Shown here: piece by piece, positions 19,992 to 31,805 of the stretch
Layout: each line of letters starts with the position of its first letter
Position numbering within the stretch: position 1 is the stretch's first letter
Assembly (NCBI RefSeq): GCF_002234675.1
Contig: NC_019876.2
Span: 25,206,250-25,270,249 of the forward strand
Length of the DNA stretch: 64,000 nucleotides
Reading direction: 5' to 3'
DNA from: Oryzias latipes
Taxonomy: Eukaryota > Chordata > Actinopteri > Beloniformes > Adrianichthyidae
Translations under genes and position numbers: made by a program
Notes under the pieces: model-generated
What the model was told of the DNA's origin: nothing
What the model saw: only the letters and a program-made list of their open reading frames with translations
The model's database searches: none

Positions 19992-21663
19992 AGCCGCGGT
20001 TACATGGGCAGAATATCTTGATCGGATCAATGGTCGGGTTAAAATTCACCCGTGCACATGGGCACAGAAAACCTTTTTCCGATTAGAACAAACGTTCCCA
20101 TGGCTCACACTCTCGTTCGGAATGAATAATTTGGGCATGCGCAGTAGTGTAAAATCACCCGGATGAGGAACTAGGTCCCGTTGTAAACAAACCGCTGCCA
20201 CAGACATTTATGCAGCAGCTCGGTAACATACGAGACGATCTTCCAAACGTGCTTTTATTAATGTTATGAATATTATGAAGTGCCTGTTCGCTCATCGTTA
20301 TATTTAATCTGTGTGGTCTGTGCTTTTTTTTGGAAGAATTTAGATGGACGTAAGCTAAGGACAGGCTAACACGGGCTAACATCATTAGCCTGATGGATGG
20401 ACACAAAATCCAGGACCGTGCGGGAAACGCAGCAATCTGCAGCTTTCTAAGGACTGAGTGACATTTATTTCTGCTCTGAAAAGTTCACACAGACCGCCCC
20501 AAAGCCACTCTGTGAGCTAGCGGCCCAAGCTCTGTTCGAACACGGTTCCTCCTGAGTCCTGCAGCCGGTAACCCAGAGCGGCGGGACGGCTCGTCGCAGT
20601 CTGAATTCTCCCACACAACAAAACAACAAAACGCACATGTAAAAAAGCACCCCCCCCCCACACACACACCCACACACACAAAATTATTAATCCAGCTGCT
20701 CTGCTCACTCAGGTGCCAGTGGACCGAGTGAGCGTCGGGGCCACGAAGCAGTCCTCCTCTGAATCTCCCCCGTGAGGGGTGAAAGAGAGGGGAGAGCCGG
20801 AGGGGCGAGAGCGGAGTGGCGTTTTTCACGGGGCGTCCGCAAAGCAGCTGGTCGGTCCCGTATGCGCTCCAAAGCTTTCTCTCAGCGAAACACCGTCTAT
20901 GCATGACGTAAACCAGAGCAGCAGTGACACACGATCGGAATGACCGTTTACATGCTCCACGATCGGATAAACGATCGGTATAACCCACCTATCTCGATCG
21001 GAAAGAAATTCTGATCCGATTGAGTCTGATCGGGGCAGAGTATTCCGAACGGCGCGTTTACATGACGCATTTTCTTTCCGATCAGGCGTTCATTCCGATT
21101 ACTTTTGTCAGGACCAGGTCTTGAGGACCAACAAAATATGACAGACCCAGGAGTGAGAACTTCAGAGTTTATTTGAGGACCAGAGCAGGCAGGATGATGG
21201 CTGAAACTTGACACCAGAGGGAGCTGAGGCAGACTTGTGGGTGATGAGGAATGAGAGGAGGAGGGGAACGGAGCAGAGTCCAGAGCCGGTCTAGGAATGA
21301 GGAAGTCCGTGAACACAGAGTTTTGTAGATGAGGAATGTCTTACTGCTTGGTATCTTGAGAGAGGACTTGGCAGTGAGAAACTGGAGGTCACAGGCAGGT
21401 AGGTTGATTGTTGGAAGCTTGAGGCAGGCAGGCAGGCAATCTGAGAGCGTGGAGCAAAAAGCAGGCTTGCAGACAGACTGAAACCACAAAGCATGAGTAA
21501 GCTGGGAATCAGGCAGAAGACTTGACGTTCCAGCAGTGAGTGGAGCTGCATGGCAGCAATATATACTCAAGTGAACAGGTGGAGTGAATCAGAGGTGACG
21601 AGCAGCAGCTGGGGGGGCAGGGCAGCTGCTGTCATGACAACTTTTGCCCATGTAAACGCGGCT
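19992..21663. mobile_element. Non-autonomous inverted-repeat DNA transposon inserted in Harbinger copy 2
   Basis: Begins AGCCGCGGTTACATGGGCA and ends with the complement of AGCCGCGTTTACATGGGCA (18 of 19 matching). It is flanked by the 3-bp duplication ACT (19989-19991, 21664-21666), and copy 1 at about 3180 shows the empty site with a single ACT. Subterminal regions carry many GATCGGA/TCCGATC motifs, mostly at 20930-21100. No transposase is encoded. A 3-bp duplication fits Harbinger or CACTA-like groups, but I cannot assign a superfamily. Confidence 0.8.
21106..21639. mobile_element. Solo LTR nested in the inverted-repeat transposon
   Basis: The 534-bp unit starts TGTCAGGACC and ends GTCATGACA (TG...CA with short inverted ends) and is flanked by ACTTT on both sides (21101-21105, 21640-21644). 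No internal genes. Orientation is not fixed by the sequence. This is the third layer: LTR in inverted-repeat transposon in Harbinger. Confidence 0.75.
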
Positions 21664-22540
21664 ACTGATGCACATATTGTGCAGGATGGCGCTGCAGGCA
21701 ATGATTTTGACGGCAAATTTTGTTTTAACTTCCGATGCCCCAGAAATATGGCTCTCCACCTTGTCTTCATCATTCCAAAGGCTCTCTCCACCACAGAGCG
21801 TGCCTTGGCGTGGTGCCGGTTTTATCGGGCCTCAACTGGATTTCTCAGGGATTCCCTGTAGGGTGTTAGCAGCGTGATGGGTTGTGCAATGCAGGGATAC
21901 CCACCATCACCTAGAAGGATGTATCCTTCAGGTGGGTACGTTTTATTGGCGTAAATTGGGCTTTTGCGCAGAACCCGTGAGTCATGGACCGATCCAGGAT
22001 AACCAACAAAGATGTCTAAAAATTTGGCATTCGAGTCACAAACAGCCTGCATTTGAATTGAATAAAAAAGCGTCCTGTTAAAATAAGAAGCTGGATCTTC
22101 TTTTGGGGCCTTAATTCTTATGTGGCAGCCTTCAATGCTCCCCACGACCTTTTGGAAGGCATCAGACCCAGCGAGCTGCTCAAAACGAGAGGCGACTAAT
22201 GGCAGTTCAGCCCTACTGGGAAGGCGGATGACCCTGGACATCAGCTGGAGGATGCGGCCTGCCGTCCTGTGGACAATGTCACTTACAGTGGACCGTGGCG
22301 TGTCAAAGGCCCTGGCTACCACACGGTAAGATGTTCCACACGCCAGCCAGAAAAGGAACATCAGGACCTCAGTCTCCTGTGGCCCCCCCCAGAGTGTGAG
22401 GAACCCGAAGCTGCTCCACCAGAGCTTGATGGTCCTGCGGGTCAACCGAAAATCCGGTCTTGTGTCTGACTGACCGTCAGCGTAAAGGGCCAGGACAGAA
22501 ACCTTTATGCTGGGAAGGCAGTAGATGCGCGGAAGATCCT
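21664..22540 (-). pseudogene. PIF/Harbinger transposase, better-preserved copy 2
   Basis: A 207-residue frame (22445-21822) carries SYRVVARAFDTPRSTVSDIV, then HIRIKAPKEDPAS, DIFVGYPGSVHDSRVLR and an intact GDGGYPCIA motif. After a small shift, the next frame carries VVERAFGMMKTRWRAIFLG, so all three catalytic regions are recognisable. The first motif reads GSIEGCHI instead of GSIDGCHI, so the first catalytic aspartate appears replaced by glutamate. The N-terminus (LPRIYCLPSIKVSVLALYAD near 22530-22450) is out of frame after a poly-C run at 22383. The C-terminal end is separated by the insertion at 19992-21663. Confidence 0.8.
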
Positions 22541-22784
22541 GTAAAATGGAACATTATTTCATTTTGGAAACTAAATCTCAGTTTTGGAATGTTTCTATTT
22601 ATTCTGATGTCTTACAGTTTAGTTTATAAAGTATTTTTGAATGCTGGAAAATCTCAAGTTTTTTTGGCTGGGTTTTTGGGTTTTCATATCAATTTTTAAA
22701 AATGAAAGCATTTTTGTATGAAACAAGTGTGCTGTAAATCTTTTTTCTAAATAAACTGATACAGAATACTTTGTGTTGAAGGCT

Positions 22785-23983
22785 GATACGGTTTGATGGC
22801 GTACCCCCAAATGCTAAAGTTTAACTCACAAGTTGTTCATATCTGGCTAGGGCAGCCAGAGGAAATCTTCTGAAAATGAGACGTCTGCTTCTGCCGCTGT
22901 GAGAAGCCTGGTTCTGCTCCTTGCCGCCTTGTCAGTTCGTTTTTGGACTGATGTTGCAAAAAACAATCAAATTATTGCCAACAGAAAAACGGCCAGATTA
23001 ATATTCCCCATTTTCTCCTCGAACGGGACAGTAAAGGGTCAAGCGGCGCGAAAATAAATATAAACATTGCCATGGACTGGTAAACTTGCCGCTTTATTTC
23101 TGAACAAATACATTAGATCCACACCAATGTGTTTGTAATTTTATTATTTATAAATCAGTCAAATTTTACATCATCAGAACACAGCAGATTCATAAACACA
23201 GTCTTCGTAAAATCTTTATTTATATTTTTTTTTACTTTGGATAATTTGGTTTCGTCCTAATCTGTTAAAGTATAACTAGTTCATCTCCAGACCAGGTGGT
23301 GGCGGTAATGCGCCACTTTGTTTTCGTGTCAAGCGCCATATGAATAACACCCGAAAGAGAAAAGTAGTGAGCACGGGTGTCCGAATTGCTTTGAAGATTC
23401 AGAGAACTATAGAGAACTATATAGTGCCGCACTATATAGGGTTTTAGTAGTTAGGGGTTAGGGTAGGAATTCGGACACAGCCAGAGTTTGTGTGGTGCAA
23501 GATTTGAAGTGTTTTCTTTCATTTTGACAAAATAAATAAGTTATGGTAAAACTACAGAACAATATAACACACAGAACATTCATTCAAAACATTAAACTTT
23601 TAAGACATAACTAGTTTGTCTTAAAATACTACTAATAAATGTAACTTATACTGTAAATAACTGTAAATAATAAACATGATTTTTCCTTAGATTTGGGGAT
23701 TAAGGGTCAAACCAAGAAATGTACGTTTATGAATCTTTTCAAAACGGGGATTTCAAAGTCTCTGAATTAACAACGATTTTCCATGGAATCTAGGTAAGTC
23801 TTGGCTTTTAGTTTTTTTATTGTTGCAATAATTGGCCATATATATTCGGTTGCTGAATATCTGGTGCATCCCTATCTGTTAGTACACAGAAAACTCCTTC
23901 CTGCTTTTAATAGAGCTTTATCGGATTTGTTAAGACAATAAACGATCATTTGGCAATGGATTTAAAAAATGTTTTTCACATTT
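22785..23983. other. Spacer with a 102-bp miniature inverted-repeat element
   Basis: No gene. At 23377-23478 GTGTCCGAATT ... AATTCGGACAC forms an 11-bp perfect terminal inverted repeat around a short core with ACTATATAG palindromes and a GGGTTAGGGTAGG stretch. This resembles small MITEs common in fish. The rest is AT-rich and unassigned. Confidence 0.55.
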
Positions 23984-23995
23984 TTAATTTTCTTT

Positions 23996-24399
23996 TACCT
24001 GGGTCATGGGTACCAGCTTCTGTCCCTGTAAACCACCTTTCTTGGCATACACCTTCAAGAGACGAGGAGACAGATCATCCAATTCCATGAAGAACTTTGA
24101 GTGCAGCTGGACTGTTGTGATTCTCTGGAACTCTGCATTCAACTTTAAAAAAATCCAAACACAAAGAAAACAAAGTAACAAACATTTCCCAATTGATGAG
24201 CTCCACAGTCTTTCCCAAAGTGTTATTCCTTCACAACTTAATTTGCTTACCTGACCCACGCTGAGGAGTGCTGGCCACCTTGTTTTGAAATCAGGAATGA
24301 TGGGTGCCTCTACGACAACATCCTGCCTTCCACGTGAAAAGGACTTCTCCATCATTGACACATTGACGTCATTGTTTTGCTGACTTCCAATTTGCAAAT
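23996..24399 (-). pseudogene. Two-exon fragment of a repetitive fish gene family (IPDFKTRWPAL type)
   Basis: Minus-strand translation gives MMEKSFSRGRQDVVVEAPII, PDFKTRWPALLSVGQ, then a GT-AG intron (about 24251-24144). It continues LNAEFQRITTVQLHSKFFME, LDDLSPRLLKVYAKKGGLQG and VPMTQ before a GT donor near 23999. This pattern occurs in a multicopy teleost protein family often annotated as SAMD3-like or uncharacterised, and probably spread with mobile DNA. Upstream and downstream exons are absent here, so it is a fragment. Family naming is from memory of the motif. Confidence 0.5.
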
Positions 24400-25624
24400 C
24401 TTACAGAACAGGAAAAGGAACTTTATTATTTTTCACAACTCCGAAACAGCGGCTGGCCGCGCATGTATGCCCTCCACCACTCACACACCCCCCCCCCCCC
24501 CCCCCCCCCCCCGTTCCTCAGCTCAGACACACTGGTTTTAACACACACTCACAAGTGCTCACTCCCCCCTCCCTTCCTGCATGGCGTGATTTCAGACACA
24601 CCGGTTTTGGCACGCGGGCGCGCGCTTACACACACACACACATATACACACTAGACTTTGAAATGCGCCTTATGCTCGTGAAAATACCGCACGTCTGAAC
24701 AATCTTGTCGGAAAAACGTTTAAAGAGGACAACGCTGAAAGAAGTCCGGCAGCATGCAACACGAAGAAAAACAAACCCTGTAGGCTAGGCTTTTAATATG
24801 AATTTTTTATCGCAACAGGTGATTCAAACAGTGTTTGCATAATATTCACAATATTAATCAGATACATTACAAGAACTGCCCCCAGCCCCTTCCCCCACCC
24901 CCGCAAGGCTTACCCGGTCCGCGGCCACAAAATAGAAAAAAACTATACATTTAAGACTGCGCTTATCACTGGTGATCCAGAAGAAAAAAAAGCTATTTTG
25001 AGGACAACTTTTATGAAAAAAAAGTTAACACTTATCACTTGTGAAGGACAAAAAATAAAATACAGTTGTGAAAAATTAAAAAATAAATACACAAATAATA
25101 ATAATACAATATGGAAAGTTTATTTTAAACAGTCATTCTTTTAGAACTTATGAAAGTAGTAAGAAAGCCTACGTGTCATTGCACTGCAGCTAGCTTACCC
25201 TGCGTGCACATGCTAACGGTCGTAATAAAAGAAAAACTCTTGTCAATCATGTTCACTAACGCATTTAAATGTTGGTAAAACTTATAAATGAACCATAGAC
25301 AGTATATTAAAACAAGATATCGAAAGAATTCACGAGGATTCACAAGGATTGTTTTCAGCTTACCTGTTCAGTGCTCGGGATCTGTGAAAAATGTAACTGT
25401 TTCCGTCTTCTTCCCTCCCTTTACACGTCTTCCGGTTTTGAGTTTGAACATGATTTTTTCAAGCCACCTCAACATGATTAAATTTAATAAATATGAAACG
25501 AAGCAAAATCACGGGAATATAACATGAATTTAATATGTTTACGTTAAAAACACGTTTTTATTATGTACAAATTAAATAAAACATTTTCATTAGATGTACA
25601 AGGTGTCAAATTCCTTTTTTTGAG
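24400..25624. other. Spacer, simple repeats only
   Basis: Contains a long poly-C tract (about 24488-24513), a CA-rich stretch (about 24630-24652) and AT-rich DNA. No gene or transposon end is recognisable. It ends at the left border of copy A2. Confidence 0.45.
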
Positions 25625-28005
25625 TGTATGAGCTTGCATACGCTGTTGTACTCGGAAGAATCCGTGAATAAAACACACAAAATGTTCAGTGGTCTGCTGT
25701 TCATTTAAAGTGTGCAACACATTTCTGAGTATTTCTTTATTAATTCAGGAGCAGATGAAAAAGTGCTGTTTGAAAAACCAAGTAGATCTGATGGGTGGGG
25801 GGCTGTAAGATAGCAGGAGAGTGTAAACATAGGGATGATTGGAAATTGGAGCAGGCTTCTAAATTACTCCATGCCATATGCTCCGCCCAAAATATAGAGG
25901 TGAATTTCTGATGAACTCTGCAAAAAACCCAGTTTTATTTTGTTTTTGTCTAAAATCGGCATAATCATTATTAAAAGACCACTGGCAACACTTTTACTAT
26001 GAATCAAAAAATGACTGGAACAAAAAACCCGTGCCATTTTCCAGGACATAGTTTCTGCAGAGCGACAGTTTATCACAAACTCACCTCTTCACAGTTTATC
26101 TGCTCCATTCTATCTTTATCTCCATTCTCCTGTCCACTTTTATCATCATCCTTCTTTAGGTCTCCTTGGTCCCCTTTTCTAGTTCTCCTCATTATTTCCT
26201 CAATTCTCCATTTGGACTGTTGGCGCAGAAGTGAGCCATGACCCCTTTGTTTACACTCTCTTCCACTAACTTACAGCCCCTCACATTACCGGTGCAACAA
26301 AAATGGTGAGCAATATTGACTTTTTGATCCAGATTCCAGCTCAGACGAGGTAAACAAAGACGTTTATGGATCTATTTGTCTGTAAGTGGATGTTCTCAAA
26401 AGTCCAGTTTTTTTTTCCACAGAATCTACAGCTGCTTGTCCTTCTCTTGTCTATGAGGTGAAATATTTAAAATCTTTTTTGTGTTAATAGTTCTGAGCTC
26501 TCAGGTTCTGGTTCTCTGGTTGGGTGGTGGACACAGTGCTGTCAGCAGATTAGTGTATTTTACTGATAAAGCCTGAGTTTATAGGTTGGGGATAATTAAG
26601 TCACATTGTTGTGGGACATGATGACAAACATTGAAATGAGAGACTTTCTAATGAGCTTAGGCAAAGAGGAAGGGGACAGTTGGAGGTTGGTGTGGTAAAC
26701 ATCAGGCTCCTCCATGACGGTGGCCTTTACCTCCTGAGAGTATCCTGGGGGACACGCCTCAGTAAATACAGAGCAGGACTCTGTGCCAAGTCTCACTAAA
26801 CGACAAGTAGTCTGTTTTTTGTAAATTAAATGGTATTAAAAAGGCTTTGTTTGACGAAGACTGGGACATTTTCTAAAACAGAAACAGGACTTGCACTTTA
26901 GGCGAAGGTGGAGCTGGCCAAAGTCCGTGTGTTTCCCAGTCGACCGGACTGCCTTCACCCGTTAGTGTTGGTCCTTTGTTAGCGGCCTTTGGATGATACA
27001 GCCAGTAATGTGTTGGCTATAGGCCAAAGTTGGTTTATTTTTTCCAACTGAACAAAGGATAACATGCAGCATCAACGCCACAGGCGTGCAAGCACCAATG
27101 GAAAAAAAGACTATTGGAGCAGAATTTAAATCAAGTAAAATAAGGGGGAACAAACAGATAATTAAAAAAAAGAACTTTCATTATGAGATAATTTCTGCAT
27201 CATTTTAGGTTTTAAATCTTGTTTATGAACGAAAATGTGATTAAAAGTCATTCTTAAAGAAGGAATTGGAACATTTAACACCCCTCCATTAGCAGTTGTG
27301 AAAGTTCTATTTTGTTATTCTTGGTATTTTCAAGGGTTGTAGACAGGGCCTCAATAAGAGGTGTCAAACTGGTTTTGGTTCGGAGGCCACATTCAACCCG
27401 TCTGATCTCAAGTGGGCCGGACCAGTAACGTAAAAGCAAAAAAAAACAGCTTTGTTTTTCTTTTTTTTACTGAGTTAGAAAAAAGGCCTCAACCAACATG
27501 GTATCCTTTTCACTTATTATTACACATTCATTCATTCCCAGAGGCCAATGGATCTCAAAGAAAATGCATTTCACTTTTAAAAAAAGTCTGTTTGTTCAAT
27601 TTGATGCAGACTGAATATTTTACATCTGACACTGAAGCAATCCTGATAGTAAACTCAAGAGGGGGCTACAGAAAAAAATGAAACCCACTGCCTAAAATGT
27701 AAATGTGCAAATCAATGAAAAATTCAACTAAATTGAACTTGAAACATTTGTGAACATAACAAGAATTTGGAGTTAACCTCCCTTTCTCTCCTGAAACTTC
27801 ACCCGGCTGTCAATATCGGGATTCAAATCCTTTTTAGGTTGTTTGATTGTGTGTGTTTTCCAAAGGTGTGTTTTGTATGCTTCCTTAACATAAAAATAGA
27901 TTTTAGGTAAAAATTTTAAGTAATACACCCCCCCCCCCCATATCAAAGCTGATTGCATCACTACGCATCACACCACCAATGACATAACTCATACATCACA
28001 TTAGA

Positions 28006-28109
28006 ACATATGATGTCATATCACTTCAAATGAAAACATTTGATGTCAAATGATGTCATATGATGTAACATCATCTGTCATGATGTATTGTTAAAAGTTC
28101 CTTTATAGA
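28006..28109 (+). promoter_or_regulatory. Candidate promoter of coiled-coil gene copy 2
   Basis: Same cluster of TGATGTCA-like motifs (28006-28088) and TTTATAG (28102-28108) as upstream of copy 1, at the same distance from the start codon. Confidence 0.35.
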
Positions 28110-28241
28110 ACCAAAATCTTCAGATTTTCATCCACACAAGGTTCGTCTATTGCAAAGAACCAAGTATTAAGTTGAAGAAGTGCCATCAGTTACAAAGAAC
28201 TTTTCTTGTCAAACTGATTAGAAACCTCAATAAATCGTACC

Positions 28242-30599
28242 ATGGAACCATCAAGACGCCGTCCTGTCCGAAAAAGCACCAAGAATTTGCAACTCAGCTA
28301 TTTTGATTCTGTTGTGGAGAACGAGTCCACTTTTTATTTTAGGTTTGATTCTACCCGTCCTAAAAATCTAAACACTTTCATGGACTGGGATGACACTGAC
28401 GAAGACAATGATTACCCTCCCCCTTCAGATGATGATAATGAGGAGGAGGAATTTCCTGAGACTCCAGGAACTCCTCACTATGATTATTCTCCCCTTTCTG
28501 AAAATGAGGATGAAGAATTTACTGAGATGCCAGAAACCCCTGAACCAAAAAAACAGCAGGATTGGGGAAACCTCAAGCCTAAAACCTGCCCAGAAAACCA
28601 AACCTTAGGGTTAAAACCCTTAAGTTTTGCTCCACCCGTCTCCTTTCGTCCAGCTGCATTCTTTCCTGTGAAGCCGGTGTCTGTCCCTAAATCAGCTCAG
28701 CCTGAAGAAATCAAACCCTTGGGAAAGGGAAAACAAAGTGCAACTGCTTTGGATGAGCCAACTTCAACCTCTGAGTCGACCTCAGTGGAGAACGCAGAAG
28801 CACTTCAAGTAGAGAACACTGCTCTGAAAAGTGAAGTAGAGCGTCTGAAGGAGCTTCTCCAGCAGAAAGATCAGAAGCTGGCGGATGCTGCTCTCAAAGC
28901 TGATCACTTTGAAGAACAGATGAGCCACAAGACAGAACTTTTAGCAAAAGAGCGTCTTCTAAATGACCATCAGCTGGCATTAACAGAAGCCAAAAACCAT
29001 CTGGCTAAAGAAAGAGAAGAAAACACCTCCCTCAAGCAACAAATGGCTGAACTAAGAAAAGCTCATGAGCAGGATAAGGCCGCAAATGAAAAGAACTTTC
29101 TGGAGGCGCTCTCCAGTAAAGAGAAGAGCATGGAACAGTTAAGAGAAACCATCACAGGAAAAGAGACCATCATGAGCAAATTTGAAAAGGTCTCCAGGAC
29201 AAGGATCGTAAAACTACTAGGTCAGATCGACGACCTAAAATTGGAGCAACGGAAGAAAGATTATATGCTGCGGGAAGCCGCTCGGAAAGCCGATGAGTTG
29301 GAAGAAGAGATGAGCCAAGAAAGACAGCAATGGCAGGAAGAAAAGTCCTCTGTCTTCCAAGAAATGGCTCAGCTAAAGTCAGTTCAGGAGGACAAGGAGA
29401 CCCAGGTGACTGAGTCTAAAAGAGTCTCCAAGAAAAAGATGGTCCAACTACTCCGTCAGATGCACGACCTAAAAGTGCAGCATGAGCAGGAACATTTGGA
29501 CCTCACCAGCAAATGGGAAATGGAGAAAGAGTGTCTTCTAAATTACCATCAGCTGACATTAACAGAAGCACTAACTCAGCTGGCTAAAGAAAGAGAAGAA
29601 AACACCTCCATCAAGCAAGAAATGGCTGAACTAAGAAAAGCTCATGAGGAGGATAAGGCCGCAACTGAAAAGAACTTTTTGGAATTGCGCTCCAATAATG
29701 AGAAGAGCATGGAACAGTTAAAAGAAACCATCAGAGAAAAAGATGTGATCTTAAGCAATTCTGTAAGGGTCTCCAAGAAAAAGATCGTCCAGCTCCAAAA
29801 TCAGATTGAGGGTCTAGAAAGGAAGCAACAGCAGGAACGTTTGGAGCTTACCAGAAATTTGGAAAAGGAGAAAGGGGATCTTCAATATCACTATGCTATG
29901 ATGTTGGAGACAGAACAAGATCAGATGGATGAAGACAGAGAAGCATGGAAGAGGGAAAAGGACTCCATGCTGGAAAAAATAGCTGAATTAGAAAGAAAAT
30001 GTGAGGAGCATAAGGCAGCCTGTTACCAAAGTGAAAAGAACATTTCAGAATTGCTCTCCAATAACAAGAAGGCCATGGGAAAATTAAGAGAAACCATCAA
30101 AGAAAAAGATGCGGTCATAAGCAATTCTAAGGTCATCTTGAGGGAAAAGCTGGAGCAAAAAGACCAACAGCTTGAGACGGTAAAAAAGGCCTCTGACAAG
30201 AAGAATTTGGACCTCAGCATGAAATTACACCAAGTGGAAGAAGAGCTTAAACAAGAGAGGGTCAAAACAAATCAAGCCAAACACAGCTTTGACCTGGAGG
30301 TAGAGGAGTCCACCAAATTAAGAGCTGCTTTGGTCCAGAAAGAACTGGAAGGCCAGCAGCAGCTGGAAGAAGAAAGACAACAGCTGGAAGAAGAAAAGTC
30401 CACCCTTTCACAACAAATCGCTCACCTAAAGAAAGTTGTCAAGAAGAAAAAGACCATCATCAGAAAAACTCAAGAGGATTTCCAGCTCCAAGTTCATCAA
30501 CTACAGCAGCAGGTGGATGAGCTGAAAGAGAAGACGACAAAGAAAAATGTTGGTCGGAGGTTCCTGAACCTGTTTAGAAGATCTAGAAAAAAAGACTAA
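28242..30599 (+). CDS. Intronless 785-residue coiled-coil protein, unknown function (copy 2)
   Basis: Encodes a protein identical over all 785 residues to copy 1 (11678-14035), with the same TACCATGG start context, acidic/proline-rich N-terminal third, long repeated coiled coil and basic C-terminus. Such identity with an intact frame means the duplication is very recent, homogenised by gene conversion, or an assembly duplicate. A real second locus is supported by different outer flanks and by the LINE 1.8 kb downstream that copy 1 lacks. Expression of either copy cannot be judged from sequence. Confidence 0.8.
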   Translation: MEPSRRRPVRKSTKNLQLSYFDSVVENESTFYFRFDSTRPKNLNTFMDWDDTDEDNDYPPPSDDDNEEEEFPETPGTPHYDYSPLSENEDEEFTEMPETPEPKKQQDWGNLKPKTCPENQTLGLKPLSFAPPVSFRPAAFFPVKPVSVPKSAQPEEIKPLGKGKQSATALDEPTSTSESTSVENAEALQVENTALKSEVERLKELLQQKDQKLADAALKADHFEEQMSHKTELLAKERLLNDHQLALTEAKNHLAKEREENTSLKQQMAELRKAHEQDKAANEKNFLEALSSKEKSMEQLRETITGKETIMSKFEKVSRTRIVKLLGQIDDLKLEQRKKDYMLREAARKADELEEEMSQERQQWQEEKSSVFQEMAQLKSVQEDKETQVTESKRVSKKKMVQLLRQMHDLKVQHEQEHLDLTSKWEMEKECLLNYHQLTLTEALTQLAKEREENTSIKQEMAELRKAHEEDKAATEKNFLELRSNNEKSMEQLKETIREKDVILSNSVRVSKKKIVQLQNQIEGLERKQQQERLELTRNLEKEKGDLQYHYAMMLETEQDQMDEDREAWKREKDSMLEKIAELERKCEEHKAACYQSEKNISELLSNNKKAMGKLRETIKEKDAVISNSKVILREKLEQKDQQLETVKKASDKKNLDLSMKLHQVEEELKQERVKTNQAKHSFDLEVEESTKLRAALVQKELEGQQQLEEERQQLEEEKSTLSQQIAHLKKVVKKKKTIIRKTQEDFQLQVHQLQQQVDELKEKTTKKNVGRRFLNLFRRSRKKD

Positions 30600-30669
30600 G
30601 TGGACCCCCCACCACAGCTCTGGAGAGAGAGCCTTCTACCCCTCACCCCCACCACACCACCACAACCCT

Positions 30670-30904
30670 GAAACGACCGCGGTGCAGCGGTAGGGCGGTC
30701 GACCCCTGATCGAATTGTTGCAGGTTCAATTCCTGTCTTGCACGCCCTTGTGTCCTTGGGCAGGACACTGAACCCCACCATCCCTCTGGTGGAAGGTTGG
30801 CGCCAGTGTGTAAATGTGTGTGTGAATGTGTGTGTGACCGTAAAGCGCTTTAGGCCTTCAAAGAAGGTGGAAAAGCACTTTATAAGTAAACGCCATTTAC
30901 CTCA
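30670..30904 (+). mobile_element. tRNA-derived SINE, A2 counterpart
   Basis: Same element as 14106-14340, carried along in the duplication and not an independent insertion. Confidence 0.7.
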
Positions 30905-31427
30905 CACAGACCAAGCCCCCCCCCCCAACACCCACACACATTTAGGCTTTAACCCTTTAACACCTTAGATGGAGTTATGACCGTCCAAGAACGGCCAAAC
31001 AATAGGAAAAGCTCCAGTGTTAAAGAGTTAAACATTGAATTGTTATCGTGTGGGTAAAAACTAGAGAGGCTTTTTCCTCTTTTTCTATTCTAAATGTGTA
31101 TCTTGTAAATGTGTATCTTCTAGTTTATTTTTTAATTTATTGTTTTAAAGGTAACTTTCCACGACTCCCCTTTTACGTCTTAACTAGGTTTTTCTTTGAC
31201 TACTTCAGTTTTGTTTTACTTTTTGTCTGAATTTTTATTTTGTTTGGTTATGAAAAAAAAGTTTATTTTAATGACTGTACAGTTTTAGTTTAGTTCCCTA
31301 ATAATTAGAATAAAAAAATAAATAAAAAGAAATGACATAAAAAAGCAAAAGTATTATGTATTTTAAAAGTTACAAAAATCCCCCCTCCTTGAATTGCCAC
31401 CTTATTGCGGTGGAGGGGTTTGCGTGC

Positions 31428-31805
31428 CCAAAAATATAAAATATGTAAATCAAGATTGGTCAGGGTTCAGATGCTAGTGGGAGTGTGTGTAGTGATTGAG
31501 TTCAACTTTTATGGATTTATTTTAATTAAAAAAAACGGGCTGCATGGTTAAATTGGCGTGTTCTTTCCATGCATGCGTGGGGTTTTCTCTGGGTGCTCTA
31601 GTTTCCCCCCACAACCAAAAATATAAAATATGTAAATCATGATTGGTCAGGGTTCAGATGCTAGTGGGAGTGTGTGCAGTGATTGATTTCAATTTTTGTT
31701 TTTTTGTTTTTGTTTTTTAATTGAAAAAACGGGCTGCATGGTTAAATTGGCGTGTTCGTTCCATGCATGCGTGGGGTTTTCTCTGGGTGCTCTAGTTTCC
31801 CCCCA
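31428..31805 (+). repeat. Two tandem ~190-bp repeat units, A2 counterpart
   Basis: Same pair of units as at 14863-15243. The second unit here reads GTTCAGATGCTAG where A1 has GTTTAGAAGCTAG, so it lies beyond the tract of complete identity. Confidence 0.7.

Larger units (their letters stand above)
19508..22784 (-). mobile_element. PIF/Harbinger transposon copy 2, carrying nested insertions
   Basis: Homologous to 2694-4300 on both sides of an insertion at 19992-21663. On its left, 19420-19507 looks like the end of another DNA transposon (GGAATTGGGTCGTTTCAGCC, then TGCAGTATGAACGTAGCC). Right-hand homology ends after TTTGTGTTGAAG near 22782. Confidence 0.75.

Noticed and set aside
23440-23470. 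Telomere-like TTAGGG stretch
   Set aside because: Only GGGGTTAGGGTAGG within a 102-bp MITE; no array.
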